From Rhizobium brockwellii (lineage in GTDB: Bacteria; Pseudomonadota; Alphaproteobacteria; Rhizobiales; Rhizobiaceae): 64,000 nucleotides of DNA. This document shows, piece by piece, positions 36,034 through 44,327 of this stretch. The stretch is from NCBI RefSeq assembly GCF_000769405.2, contig NZ_CP053439.1, forward strand, positions 4,262,501 through 4,326,500, given 5' to 3'. A program made the position numbers and the translations under genes. The stretch's first letter is position 1. Each line of letters opens with the position of its first letter. Under the pieces are notes generated by a model, which saw only the letters and a program-made list of their open reading frames with translations, made no database searches and was not told the origin of the DNA.

Positions 36034-37056
36034 TCAGTTCTTGGTGAAGATATAATCCGTCTCCTGGCGCAGCACTTCGCCGGGGCGCAGAACCGCATTC
36101 GGAAAACCTTGGTGATTGATCGCATCCGGCCAGACCTGTGTCTCCAGGCAGAAGCCGGCGAATGGACCGTATTTGCGCCCGCCGATGCCGGGAGCCCCAG
36201 TATCGAGCTTGAAGCCCGCATAGAACTGGACGCCTGGCTCGGTGCTGCGCACTTCCAGCGACACACCCGAATACAGGCTGCGGGCGAGCGCGACACTCCG
36301 CTTGGCGGTGCGCTCGCCCGACAGGCAGAAATTATGGTCGTAGAACATCTGTTCGCTGCCGACGAAACGCTTCATCGGCGCCATCTCCCGGAAATCGAAT
36401 TCGGTGCCCTCGACGGAACGGGTCTCGCCGGTCGGCACCTGCTTCTCATCGGTCGGCAGATAATGATCGGCGGCAATCATGATATCGTGGCCAAGCGCAT
36501 CTTCGCGACCGTCGAGATTGAAATAGGCGTGCTGGCAGACACTGGCGAGCGTCGGCTGGTCGCTGGTCGATTCATAGGTGATCGACAGTTCACCGTTGCC
36601 ATGCACCCAGAAAGTCGCCTGGATGGTGCAATTGCCGGGATAGCCGGCGCGGCCATCGGGATCGACGATCTTCAGCACCACGCGGTCGACGTCATGCTCG
36701 ACGATCGTCCAGTTGCGTTTGGCGATATTGTCGCTGCCGCCATGCAGATGCGTCACGCCGTTTTCATTCAGTTCGAGCTGATAGTCCTTGTCGTCAAGCG
36801 TAAACCTGCCGCCGCCGACGCGGTTGGCGCAGCGGCCCGGTGTCGCGCCGAAATAGGATGAATAGAGGGGATAGCTATCGAAATCATCAAAGCCGAGCTG
36901 CAGCGGCGCGTCATGGCCCTCGAGACGCAGATCCTGGATGACCGCGCCCCAGCTTATGATCTTGGCCGTCAGCCCGCCGCCCTTGATCTCGACGCGATAG
37001 ACGGTCTCACCCGCCTTCGTCTGCCCGAAAACGTCCCGCTCCAACTTATCCGACAT
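36034..37056 (-). CDS. galM: Aldose 1-epimerase (galactose mutarotase)
   Basis: 340-aa GalM-family mutarotase that interconverts alpha and beta aldoses such as glucose and galactose. Landmarks are the substrate Arg in GATPGRCANRVGGGRFTL, ENGVTHLHGG with the catalytic His, SVCQHAYFNLDG with the second His, and the catalytic Glu in FAGFCLETQVWPDAINHQ. No signal peptide. It is a single-gene unit, preceded by an unusual perfect inverted repeat (37079-37122) and followed by a hairpin and terminator. A role in hexose use is standard; no sugar-specific neighbour is present to narrow it. Confidence 0.93.
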   Translation of the reverse strand: MSDKLERDVFGQTKAGETVYRVEIKGGGLTAKIISWGAVIQDLRLEGHDAPLQLGFDDFDSYPLYSSYFGATPGRCANRVGGGRFTLDDKDYQLELNENGVTHLHGGSDNIAKRNWTIVEHDVDRVVLKIVDPDGRAGYPGNCTIQATFWVHGNGELSITYESTSDQPTLASVCQHAYFNLDGREDALGHDIMIAADHYLPTDEKQVPTGETRSVEGTEFDFREMAPMKRFVGSEQMFYDHNFCLSGERTAKRSVALARSLYSGVSLEVRSTEPGVQFYAGFKLDTGAPGIGGRKYGPFAGFCLETQVWPDAINHQGFPNAVLRPGEVLRQETDYIFTKN

Positions 37057-37078
37057 ATCGACCGTCCATTCTATCCCT

Positions 37079-37122
37079 GCTGCAAATTCCTCAATTCGGA
37101 ATCGATTTGAGGAATTTGCAGC
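37079..37122. repeat. Perfect 16-bp inverted repeat upstream of galM
   Basis: The arm at 37079-37094 (GCTGCAAATTCCTCAA) is an exact reverse complement of 37107-37122, with a 12-base loop. It ends 22 bases before the galM start. No T-run follows on either strand, so it is not an ordinary terminator; an operator or mobile palindrome is possible. The remaining spacer to 37281 holds nothing I recognise. Confidence 0.75.
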
Positions 37123-37281
37123 GATTCAAAGTGTGCCTTGCACGTCCGATGAAGACGCGCGGTGTGGTAGGGTTCAGGACAGGAACCTGCCCGCATTTGT
37201 TTCAATCCGCAACCGGCCGATCGGAAAGAAATGCCGCAGCGGTGATGCAGCGGCACCAGCTCGCGGCGCGATCGGCAACGG

Positions 37282-38205
37282 TCAGAGGTCCGTGCCGATC
37301 TCTTCCACATCAAAGGGCGTCGTCTGGTAGATTTCGTTGATCCAGTTGCCGAACAAGAGATGCGCATGGCTGCGCCAGCGGTTCTGCGGCGCAAGCGCCG
37401 GATCGTTATGCGGGAAGTAATTGTGCGGCATCTTGATCGGCACGCCGGTATTGACGTCGCGGAAATACTCGTCGGAAAGCGAGGTGGAATCATATTCGAC
37501 ATGGTTGAACATGTAGAGCCGCCGGCCTCTCTTCTCGTGCACGAGGCAGACGCCCATTTCGGCTGATTCCATCAGGATCTCCAGGCTTTCGGATTTCTCG
37601 ATATCGGCGCGGCGCACTTCGGTCCAGCGCGACACCGGCACTTCGAAATTGTCGGAAAAGCCGTTGAGATAGATCGAGGAAGGCTTCAGGTTCCGGTGGC
37701 GGTAGACGCCGAAGGCCTTCTCTTTCAGCTCGTATTTCGGAACGCCGTGAAAATGATAGATCGCCGCCATCGCGCCCCAGCAGACGTTCATCGTCGAATG
37801 GACGTTCGTTTCTGTCCAGTCGAGAATCTCCTGCATCTCCGGCCAATAAGTGACGTCCTCATAGGGCAAAAGCTCGATCGGCGCCCCGGTGATGATGAAG
37901 CCGTCGAACTTGCGGTGCTTTACCTCCTCCCAGGTCTGGTAGAAGGCAAGCAGATGATCCTCGGACGTGTTCTTCGCCTTGTGGCCGCCGATGCGAATGA
38001 GCGACAGTTCCACCTGCAGCGGCGAGGCGCCGACGAGGCGGGCCATCTGCAGCTCGGTCTTGATCTTGTTCGGCATGAGGTTGAGCAGCCCGATCTGCAA
38101 CGGTCGGATATCCTGACGGATCGCCAACGTCTCGGTCATCACCCGCACACCCTCCTGAACCAGGGTTTCGAAGGCGGGCAGCGTATCGGGGATCTTGATG
38201 GGCAT
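37282..38205 (-). CDS. metA: Homoserine O-acyltransferase, predicted acetyl-CoA type (MetA family)
   Basis: 307-aa MetA, catalysing the first committed step of methionine synthesis, acylation of homoserine. The catalytic Cys is C142 in NVCWGAMAA; the family's [11 protein letters not shown] and FHGVPKYEL segments are present. Residue 111 is Glu ([10 protein letters not shown]). MetA enzymes with Glu at this position use acetyl-CoA, while Gly gives succinyl-CoA, so homoserine O-acetyltransferase is predicted. I start at the ATG at 38205 because the longer frame to 38244 runs through a Rho-independent terminator. A SAM-II riboswitch precedes that terminator, so expression falls when S-adenosylmethionine is abundant. 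Confidence 0.93.
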   Translation of the reverse strand: MPIKIPDTLPAFETLVQEGVRVMTETLAIRQDIRPLQIGLLNLMPNKIKTELQMARLVGASPLQVELSLIRIGGHKAKNTSEDHLLAFYQTWEEVKHRKFDGFIITGAPIELLPYEDVTYWPEMQEILDWTETNVHSTMNVCWGAMAAIYHFHGVPKYELKEKAFGVYRHRNLKPSSIYLNGFSDNFEVPVSRWTEVRRADIEKSESLEILMESAEMGVCLVHEKRGRRLYMFNHVEYDSTSLSDEYFRDVNTGVPIKMPHNYFPHNDPALAPQNRWRSHAHLLFGNWINEIYQTTPFDVEEIGTDL

Positions 38206-38219
38206 TGCGGTCACTCGAT

Positions 38220-38258
38220 CAAAAACAAAAACCGGCGGCGACAAAAATCGCTACCGGT
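38220..38258 (-). terminator. Expression-platform terminator of the metA riboswitch
   Basis: On the minus strand ACCGG-TA-GCGA, loop TTTTTG, TCGC-CG-CCGGT form an 11-bp interrupted stem, followed by TTTTGTTTTTG. It lies between the SAM-II aptamer and the metA start, 15 bases before the ATG. It should terminate transcription when SAM is bound. Confidence 0.82.
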
Positions 38259-38261
38259 CCG

Positions 38262-38327
38262 CACGCGGCCCTTTAGCGACTTTTTTAACGTGGCTGCAAG
38301 CCGGCCGGCCAAATCACCACGGAGGCC
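38262..38327 (-). promoter_or_regulatory. SAM-II riboswitch (metA motif)
   Basis: The minus strand reads CGTGGTGATTTGGCCGG, then CCGGCTTGCAGCCACG, then TTAAAAAA and GCTAAAGGG. P1 pairs CGTGG with CCACG, and the GCTAAAG 3' tail forms the pseudoknot with the loop. These are the conserved elements of the SAM-II aptamer, known upstream of metA/metX in alphaproteobacteria. It is followed by a terminator, then metA. Confidence 0.9.
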
Positions 38328-38483
38328 TTAATTAGACCCAGTCTGATTGCGAATCAACTGGCGAATGCATGCAGGAGAGACCCATGCAAGCATCATCACA
38401 CTTTAATGACTGATAGAATCTGTTGATAGACCCGTAACGCCACCATGTTATTTATAAGGGTATGGGCGATTTGGAAAAGCGTA

Positions 38484-40334
38484 ATGGCAGATAAAATCGA
38501 GGGGAGGCCGGGCATCGTAAGGCAGGATAGGGTAGGGTATGATTTCAGCCTGACATATCGCCTCGGCGTCATGTTCTCAGCATTCTGGAATTCGGAAGTG
38601 CGTGGCAGGGTGCTGTTTCTGGCGACCGTGCTGATCCTCGTTATCCTGGCGACATCCTACGGCCAGGTGATTTTGAACGAGTGGAATGCGCCCTTCTACG
38701 ACTCTCTGGAGCGCCGCGACCTCGGCGAATTCTTCCACCAACTCGAAATCTTCGCGATGATCGCCGGCACACTGCTGCTGCTCAACGTGCTGCAGGCCTG
38801 GCTGAACCAGATGACGGCGCTCTATATGCGCGAAGGCTTGTCACGCGATCTTGTTGACCAGTGGCTGAAGCGCAAGCGGGCGCTGCGGCTTGCCTCCAGC
38901 GGCCTGATCGGCGTCAATCCGGACCAGCGTCTGCACGAGGATTCCCGCAACCTTGCCGAAAGCACGACAGGGCTGGTTCTCGGCCTGCTGCAATCGACCA
39001 TTCTTCTGGTGAGCTTCATCGGCGTGCTCTGGGAGCTTTCGAGCGGCTTCATCTTCCGCATCAGCGGCCATAGCTTCTCCATTCCGGGCTACATGGTCTG
39101 GGCGGCGATTTTCTATGCCGCTTCCGCCTCGGTGCTGAGCCAGGTCGTCGGCCGCAAGCTGGTGAAGCTCAATGCCGATCGTTTTTCGAAAGAGGCCGAG
39201 CTTCGCTTCACGCTGATGCATGCCAATGAGAACATGCCGGCGATCACCGTTGCCCGCGGCGAGGAGAACGAACGCCGGCGCATCAACGCCGATATCAGCT
39301 CGGTCCTGACAGTCGTCAAGCGGCTTGCCATGGCCAATACCAATCTCACCTGGGTTTCGGCCGGCTATGGCTGGCTGGTGATCGTCATCCCGATCATCGT
39401 TGCCGCCCCCGCCTATTTCTCCGGCGGCCTCACCCTCGGCCAGTTGATGATGTCGGTCGGTGCCTTCAACCAGGTCAACACGGCGCTGCGCTGGTATGTC
39501 TCCAATTTCGGCCCGATCGCCGAATGGCGCGCCACGCTGATGCGCGTCACCGATTTCCGCCAGGCGTTGCTCGACATGGAGGAGGACTTCGACCTGAAGG
39601 ACAGCATCGCCTATGAAAACACCGCGCCCGACACGCTGACGTTGAAGGATGTGGTGATCGTCGCCAAGGTCGGCGAAGACATCGAGGAATGCGGCGGTTT
39701 CCGCCTGCGTGAAACCAATGTCGTGATCAAGGCCGGAGAAAAGATCATGATCAACGGCGATCACAGCGTCAACCGCAAGCTGCTCTTCCAGGCGATGGCC
39801 GGCCTCTGGCCGTGCGGCAGCGGCACGATAGGCCTGCCGCCAATCGACGACATGCTCTTCGTTCCGCAGGTTGCCTATGTTCCTGGCGGCACGCTGCGCG
39901 AGGCGCTGGCCTTTCCCGAACGTCCCGAAGCCTACGAGAAAGCCGCCGTCGAGGCGGCCCTCGACAAGGTTGGTCTCCATTCGCTGATCGCAAGGCTCGA
40001 TACCCGCGCCCGCTGGGACAAGATGCTCGACGGCGACCAGCAGAAAGCGATCGGATTTGCCCGGCTGCTTCTCGTACGCCCGCGCTGGATCATTTTCGAC
40101 GAAGTGCTGGAAGGCATGGAGCCGGAATTGCAGGAAACAATGGCCAAACTGCTTACCTCGATGCCTGAAAGCGGCATGATCTATATCGGCCGCTCCGAGG
40201 CCTATCTCGAGGCGCTGAAGCCGCGCGTGCTGCATCTGCAGGCGCTGCCGTCAGCATCCGAGGAGCCGCCTGCCGTCCAGACCGGCCCCAGCGCCAGTGC
40301 GGGCGCTGCCGCCGTGCCCGCGCCGGCGCTTTGA
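38484..40334 (+). CDS. SbmA/BacA/YddA-like ABC transporter with degenerate ATPase site
   Basis: 616-aa protein. Residues about 40-340 form a six-helix membrane domain of the SbmA_BacA/ABC_membrane_2 type (NEWNAPFYDSLERRDL, NPDQRLHEDSRNLAESTTG). Residues about 380-590 align to a YddA-like ATPase domain, but the catalytic motifs are eroded. The P-loop is G425-DHSVN-R431-K432 instead of GxSGSGKST, and the signature is LDGDQQK instead of SxGEQQR. Walker B WIIFDEVLEGME keeps the DE pair. The frame is open, so this is a maintained protein and not a pseudogene; ATP hydrolysis is doubtful. Relatives take up peptides or affect very-long-chain fatty acids of lipid A. GGAAA precedes the ATG at 38484; upstream Met codons lack a ribosome site. 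Confidence 0.84.
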   Translation: MADKIEGRPGIVRQDRVGYDFSLTYRLGVMFSAFWNSEVRGRVLFLATVLILVILATSYGQVILNEWNAPFYDSLERRDLGEFFHQLEIFAMIAGTLLLLNVLQAWLNQMTALYMREGLSRDLVDQWLKRKRALRLASSGLIGVNPDQRLHEDSRNLAESTTGLVLGLLQSTILLVSFIGVLWELSSGFIFRISGHSFSIPGYMVWAAIFYAASASVLSQVVGRKLVKLNADRFSKEAELRFTLMHANENMPAITVARGEENERRRINADISSVLTVVKRLAMANTNLTWVSAGYGWLVIVIPIIVAAPAYFSGGLTLGQLMMSVGAFNQVNTALRWYVSNFGPIAEWRATLMRVTDFRQALLDMEEDFDLKDSIAYENTAPDTLTLKDVVIVAKVGEDIEECGGFRLRETNVVIKAGEKIMINGDHSVNRKLLFQAMAGLWPCGSGTIGLPPIDDMLFVPQVAYVPGGTLREALAFPERPEAYEKAAVEAALDKVGLHSLIARLDTRARWDKMLDGDQQKAIGFARLLLVRPRWIIFDEVLEGMEPELQETMAKLLTSMPESGMIYIGRSEAYLEALKPRVLHLQALPSASEEPPAVQTGPSASAGAAAVPAPAL

Positions 40335-40402
40335 TGCATGCCGCCCAAAACTGGGCAGCAGTTTTGGGATAACGATGTGCGTGAGGCAGAGATTTGAAGG
40401 CC
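40335..40402. repeat. Rhizobial intergenic palindromic repeat, family A copy 3 (degenerate)
   Basis: GCATGCCGCCCAAAACTGGGCAGCAGTTTTGGGATAACGATGTGC follows the layout of the family A element, with CCCAAAACTG/CAGTTTTGGG as inner arms. It fills the spacer between two convergent genes and ends near the exported-protein stop, where it may stop transcription. Confidence 0.6.
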
Positions 40403-40407
40403 GCCGG

Positions 40408-41037
40408 TCACATCGGCGGCACGATACCGTTGAGGCCAACGGCGATCTGGCTGGCCGAGATGCTGCCGTCCGCCGCCTTCTCGCCGGTGATGACGACGCC
40501 GGCGCCGGGTTTCAGATCATCCTTGGTCGCAGGCGCCAGCGTCACGATCGGCGTGCCATCGGCAATCGTGATGGTCTTTTCTTTGCCCTGATAGGTCAGC
40601 GTGATCGTGTGGCCGTCCACGGATTTGACGGCATTGCTGACGGTCGCATTGGTCATCTGGCTGTTCGGCTGCGCATCCCAGGGACGGTTGCCCTCACCGG
40701 TTCCCTTCATCGACGCCGGAAAGATCAGCACCTCGATCGCCCCGTCCGGGCCCGTGCCCTTTGGAAGTGAAGCAACGCCGACAAAATCGCCGGGCTTGAT
40801 ATCCTCGACCGAGGCTTTCTTGATGCCGCCGACCTTCCAGCCGGATTTCAGCGCGATCGTCGCATCGCTGCCCTCGCGCGTCTTGACGACGAGCGTATCG
40901 CCGCTGAGGGTTTCGATTGCGCCGCGAACACGAATGCGCTGGGCATCCTGCGCCTGTGCGGCTTGCGACAGGGCAAGCGTCACGAGGCTACCGGCGACAA
41001 ACGCCGTGAAAATTCCGGAATAGGGCTTGCGAGACAT
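40408..41037 (-). CDS. Exported protein with OB-like repeats, function unknown
   Basis: 209-aa protein with a signal peptide (MSRKPYSGIFTAFVAGSLVTLALSQAAQA, cleavage after AQA near residue 29). The mature protein is made of repeated beta-rich stretches such as RIRVRGAIETLSGDTLVVKTREGS and KSVDGHTITLTYQGKEKTITIADGT, suggesting two related OB/DUF5666-like domains. The AQDAQ start and lack of Cys suggest a soluble periplasmic protein. AAGGA precedes the ATG at 41037. It is a lone gene between a transporter and an ABC-F protein. I do not recognise a function. Confidence 0.75.
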   Translation of the reverse strand: MSRKPYSGIFTAFVAGSLVTLALSQAAQAQDAQRIRVRGAIETLSGDTLVVKTREGSDATIALKSGWKVGGIKKASVEDIKPGDFVGVASLPKGTGPDGAIEVLIFPASMKGTGEGNRPWDAQPNSQMTNATVSNAVKSVDGHTITLTYQGKEKTITIADGTPIVTLAPATKDDLKPGAGVVITGEKAADGSISASQIAVGLNGIVPPM

Positions 41038-41157
41038 ATGACTGTTCCTTGTCGCCATTGCGATCGGCAATATCCCCGGCTGCCGGACGGCACCTTATGC
41101 CGCAGGACGATACACTGACGAATCAAGGAAAAGTGAGCCTTCAGCCTTGAGAAAATC

Positions 41158-42963
41158 TCAGCCTTCCAGCTCTTCCCGCAGCATTTCGAGCTCCAGCCAC
41201 TCCTCTTCCATGTCAGTCAGGCTGGCGCGCAGTTTTTCCATCTCGCCGGCAAGCCGGTTGAAGGTTGCGGGATCGCGCGTGAAAAGATTGGGATCTGCCA
41301 TCACCTGTTCGCGCTTGGCGATTTCGGCTTCGGCCTTCGCCATTTCCTTTGGCAGGTTTTCCAGTGCGAATTTCTGCTTGAAGGAGAGCTTGACCTTCGA
41401 GCTGCCTGACGCTGTTGCCTGCTGCGTCTTCGGCTTCTCCGCCGCCTTCTCGGCTTTTCTGCGCTCCTCGAGCGCGCCCTTGCGCTGTACAAGCATGTCC
41501 GAGTAGCCGCCGGCATATTCGATCCAGCGACCATCAGGCGCATCCGGTACGGCCGGTGCGATCGTCGAGGTCACGGTGCGGTCGAGGAAATCGCGGTCGT
41601 GGCTGACGAGAATGACGGTGCCGGGAAAGCCGGCGACAATCTCCTGCAGGAGATCGAGCGTTTCGATATCGAGATCGTTGGTCGGCTCGTCGAGGATCAA
41701 GAGGTTCGTCGGGCGTGAAAGGATGCGCGCCAGCATCAGCCGGGCGCGTTCGCCGCCGGAGAGGTTTCTGATCGGCGTACGCGCTTGTTCCGGCTGGAAC
41801 AGAAATTCCTTCATGTAGCCGGTGACATGGCGCTGCTCGCCGTTGACGAGCAGGTTTTCGCCGCGCCCATCCGTCAGATAGTTGGCAAGCGTATCCTCGG
41901 GATCGAGATCCTCGCGTTTCTGGTCGAGCGTCGCAATCTCCAGATTGGTGCCGAGCTTGACGATGCCGCTATCGGGTGAAAGCTGCCCGGTCAGCATCTT
42001 CAGCAGCGTCGTCTTGCCGGCGCCATTCGGCCCGACCAGACCAATGCAGTCGCCGCGATGCACGCGGATCGAAAACGGCGTGACGATTGCCCGCTCGCCG
42101 AAGCTCTTGGTGATCTTGTCGGCCTCGATCACCAGCTTGCCGGATTCCTGCGCGTCCGAAACCGTCGCCTGCACCGTGCCCTGCGGCCCCTTGTGGCCGC
42201 GATAGTTCGAGCGCATCGTCTGCAGCTCGCCAAGACGGCGCATGTTACGTTTGCGCCGCGCCGTGACGCCGTAGCGCAGCCAGTGCTCCTCGCGCTCGAT
42301 CGACTTGCCGAGCTTGTGCTGCTCCAGCTCCTCGGCCTCCAGCACCTGATCGCGCCAGGCTTCGAAATGCGCAAAGCCTCTGTCGAGCCGGCGCGAGGTG
42401 CCGCGGTCGAGCCAGACGGTTGCCGTCGAGACCTTTTCGAGGAAACGTCGGTCGTGCGAGATCAGCACCAAAGCGCTGCGCGTCTTTTGCAGCTCGCCTT
42501 CCAGCCATTCGATGGTCGGCAGGTCGAGATGGTTGGTCGGTTCGTCGAGCAGAAGAATGTCCGGCTCCGGTGCCATAACCCGGGCAAGGGCTGCGCGCCG
42601 CGATTCGCCACCGGACAGCATCCTCGGGTCTTCATCGCCGGTCAGCCCGAGGTGCGACAGCAGATAGGTGACACGATAGGGGTCATCACCCGGCCCGAGG
42701 CCGGCCTCGGCATAGGCCTGCACCGTGTTGAAGCCGGCAAAATCCGGCGCCTGTTCGAGATAGCGCACCGTCGAGGACGGATGGCGGAAGACCTCGCCGG
42801 ATTGTGCCTCGACCAGGCCGGCGGCAATCTTCAGCAGCGTCGATTTTCCCGAGCCGTTGCGCCCGACGAGACAGATTTTGTCACCGGGCTCGATCTGCAG
42901 GTTAGCACCCGCCAGCAGCGGTGCACCGCCAAAGCTCAGGAAGATATCGTCGAGTTTCAGCAT
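41158..42963 (-). CDS. uup: ABC-F family ATPase, Uup-like
   Basis: 601-aa soluble ABC-F protein with two ATPase cassettes. Walker A: GRNGSGKST and GPNGAGKTT. Signatures: LSGGESRR and LSGGERAR. Walker B: LLLDEPTNHLD and LILDEPTNDLD. The first EPTNHLD is the ABC-F hallmark. A charged linker lies between cassettes (RKRNMRRLGELQTMRSNYRGHKG), and a C-terminal basic coiled coil (about 510-600) resembles that of Uup, which binds branched DNA and ribosomes. No transmembrane segments. The start is at the ATG at 42963; a TTG at 42975 is less likely. It follows the thiamine pyrophosphokinase gene by 15 bases, suggesting co-transcription. Uup is preferred to EttA because of the tail. Confidence 0.9.
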   Translation of the reverse strand: MLKLDDIFLSFGGAPLLAGANLQIEPGDKICLVGRNGSGKSTLLKIAAGLVEAQSGEVFRHPSSTVRYLEQAPDFAGFNTVQAYAEAGLGPGDDPYRVTYLLSHLGLTGDEDPRMLSGGESRRAALARVMAPEPDILLLDEPTNHLDLPTIEWLEGELQKTRSALVLISHDRRFLEKVSTATVWLDRGTSRRLDRGFAHFEAWRDQVLEAEELEQHKLGKSIEREEHWLRYGVTARRKRNMRRLGELQTMRSNYRGHKGPQGTVQATVSDAQESGKLVIEADKITKSFGERAIVTPFSIRVHRGDCIGLVGPNGAGKTTLLKMLTGQLSPDSGIVKLGTNLEIATLDQKREDLDPEDTLANYLTDGRGENLLVNGEQRHVTGYMKEFLFQPEQARTPIRNLSGGERARLMLARILSRPTNLLILDEPTNDLDIETLDLLQEIVAGFPGTVILVSHDRDFLDRTVTSTIAPAVPDAPDGRWIEYAGGYSDMLVQRKGALEERRKAEKAAEKPKTQQATASGSSKVKLSFKQKFALENLPKEMAKAEAEIAKREQVMADPNLFTRDPATFNRLAGEMEKLRASLTDMEEEWLELEMLREELEG

Positions 42964-42978
42964 GGGAGGGGCCAAAAA

Positions 42979-43629
42979 TCAGACTCCGGAAAGATCATGG
43001 GGCCGGGCGAGCACGATTGCCCGGCCGCTGCGGAGCGAAAAGCGAACCCTGCCTTCCGCAACATTGGAAATCGTGCGCGACGAGCCGAAAGGCAGGTGGA
43101 AATCTGCCAGCGGATAACGCGCATTCTCGATGGAAAGCCCTCTCAGCTCGCTGAATCCGGGCACGGAAAACAGGCTGCCTTTGGGAAGATCCAGTTCGAT
43201 CGTGCCGGCAACCAGCGGCACGGCCTCTTCCTTGCCCGAGGTCAGCAGCAGGTCGAAACCCTCTTCCGCCAGGCTGACGGCCGACAGCAGATGCTGAAGC
43301 GCATGGTCGGAGCGTTCGCCGCCGAGCGCGCCGGCGAGGATCAGTCGCCGCGCGCCCCGCGCGATTGCTTCCGCCACGGCGATTTCACCGTCCGTCGCCG
43401 CCTTCGCTGCCGGATAGGGCTGTTTTGGCACATTGGGAAATGCATCCGCGAGATCATCAGGCGTCGAATCGAAATCGCCGACCCAGAGCTCCGGCGTAAT
43501 GCCGAGTGCTGCCGCATGCCGCATGCCGCCATCGGCCGCAATGAAGCGGCTGTCTTCGATGGCATCGCGCAGGCGCGCCGTCAGGCTGAGTTCGCCGCCA
43601 AGGAGAATGGTGAAGGTGGATTGGCTCAT
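42979..43629 (-). CDS. Thiamine diphosphokinase
   Basis: 216-aa thiamin pyrophosphokinase that makes thiamine diphosphate from thiamine and ATP. The catalytic domain shows FIAADGGMRHAAALGITPELWVGDFDST, the DG and D-x-D substrate motifs, and KAATDGEIAVAEAIARGA; ALGGERSDHALQHL follows. The C-terminal beta domain (LPKGSLFSVPGFSELRGLSIENARYPL, SNVAEG) binds thiamine. The ATG at 43629 has AAGGG 8 bases upstream; an ATG six bases earlier is also possible. It is followed closely by the ABC-F gene. Confidence 0.92.
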   Translation of the reverse strand: MSQSTFTILLGGELSLTARLRDAIEDSRFIAADGGMRHAAALGITPELWVGDFDSTPDDLADAFPNVPKQPYPAAKAATDGEIAVAEAIARGARRLILAGALGGERSDHALQHLLSAVSLAEEGFDLLLTSGKEEAVPLVAGTIELDLPKGSLFSVPGFSELRGLSIENARYPLADFHLPFGSSRTISNVAEGRVRFSLRSGRAIVLARPHDLSGV

Positions 43630-43692
43630 GGGCATTGCCCTTAGCGCAAACGAGGGGTCGAGGGGAAGGGCCGGCGAACGACCGCGTCTGCC

Positions 43693-44220
43693 TCAGCCCG
43701 GCGTATCCTTGTCGCGCGACAGGAAAACCGCCTCGTAGCCGCCGATGAAGCGCTCGAAAAGCGCTGCGAAGCGCTCGACATCTTCCTGCGGCCAGTCGGA
43801 AACGATCCCGGAAATGATCGCAAGCTTCTGCGCGACGATCTCGGCAAGCAGGTCCTGGCCGACCTCGGTCATGACGACGACGATCCGCCGCGCATCGGCC
43901 TGCGAGGCCTCACGGCGCAGCACGTTGCGCCCGACCATGTCGGCCACCACCCGGCTTGCCCGTGACGGATCGATGCGCAGCATCTCCGCGATCATGCCGA
44001 CTGTGACCTCGCCGGCAGGCTGCGCCCTCCGCACAGCATCGAGCACGTCGAGATGCGAAAGCTCGAGGCCCGGTGCAGCACTCTGGATCGCCAGCCGGCC
44101 GATCAGCCGCCGCCCGGTCATCAGCCGCATGCGCGCCATGCTCCGGCCGATACGCGGCACGATTTCACGATCCGGCTCGGCCGGCTCCACGGAAAGGGTC
44201 TTGGTCAGGACGTCGCTCAT
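43693..44220 (-). CDS. MarR-family transcriptional regulator
   Basis: 175-aa MarR-type winged-helix repressor. The DNA-binding region is LSHLDVLDAVRRAQPAGEVTVGMIAEMLRIDPSRASRVVADMVGRNVLRREASQADARR, with the wing Asp-Arg motif. It is divergent from an MFS multidrug exporter across 107 bases, with the inverted repeat ATGTGCCA/TGGCACAT on the exporter promoter. The usual model is repression of both genes until a small phenolic or drug binds. The ATG at 44220 was chosen over the longer frame (44247). Confidence 0.9.
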   Translation of the reverse strand: MSDVLTKTLSVEPAEPDREIVPRIGRSMARMRLMTGRRLIGRLAIQSAAPGLELSHLDVLDAVRRAQPAGEVTVGMIAEMLRIDPSRASRVVADMVGRNVLRREASQADARRIVVVMTEVGQDLLAEIVAQKLAIISGIVSDWPQEDVERFAALFERFIGGYEAVFLSRDKDTPG

Positions 44221-44271
44221 CACAGGACCATAACAGAGCCGATTCAAAAATTGAATATGCCGATGTCATTA

Positions 44272-44308
44272 ATGTGCCATTGACAATTATATGCTGTTGG
44301 CACATAAA
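44272..44308 (+). promoter_or_regulatory. Promoter and MarR operator of the MFS exporter
   Basis: TTGACA (44280-44285), 17 bases and CATAAA (44303-44308) form a sigma-70-like promoter reading towards the exporter. ATGTGCCA (44272-44279) and TGGCACAT (44298-44305) are perfect inverted half-sites overlapping the promoter on both sides. Binding by the divergent MarR protein is inferred. Confidence 0.65.
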
Positions 44309-44327
44309 AACGCGTCAACCCGGAACG

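Noticed and set aside
37071..37502. 143-codon minus-strand frame overlapping the 3' end of metA
   Set aside because: It overlaps metA out of frame and crosses the 16-bp inverted repeat; no ribosome site or domain.
44073..44327. N-terminal extension of the MFS protein
   Set aside because: It overlaps the MarR gene and the promoter/operator region and does not look like an MFS N-terminus.
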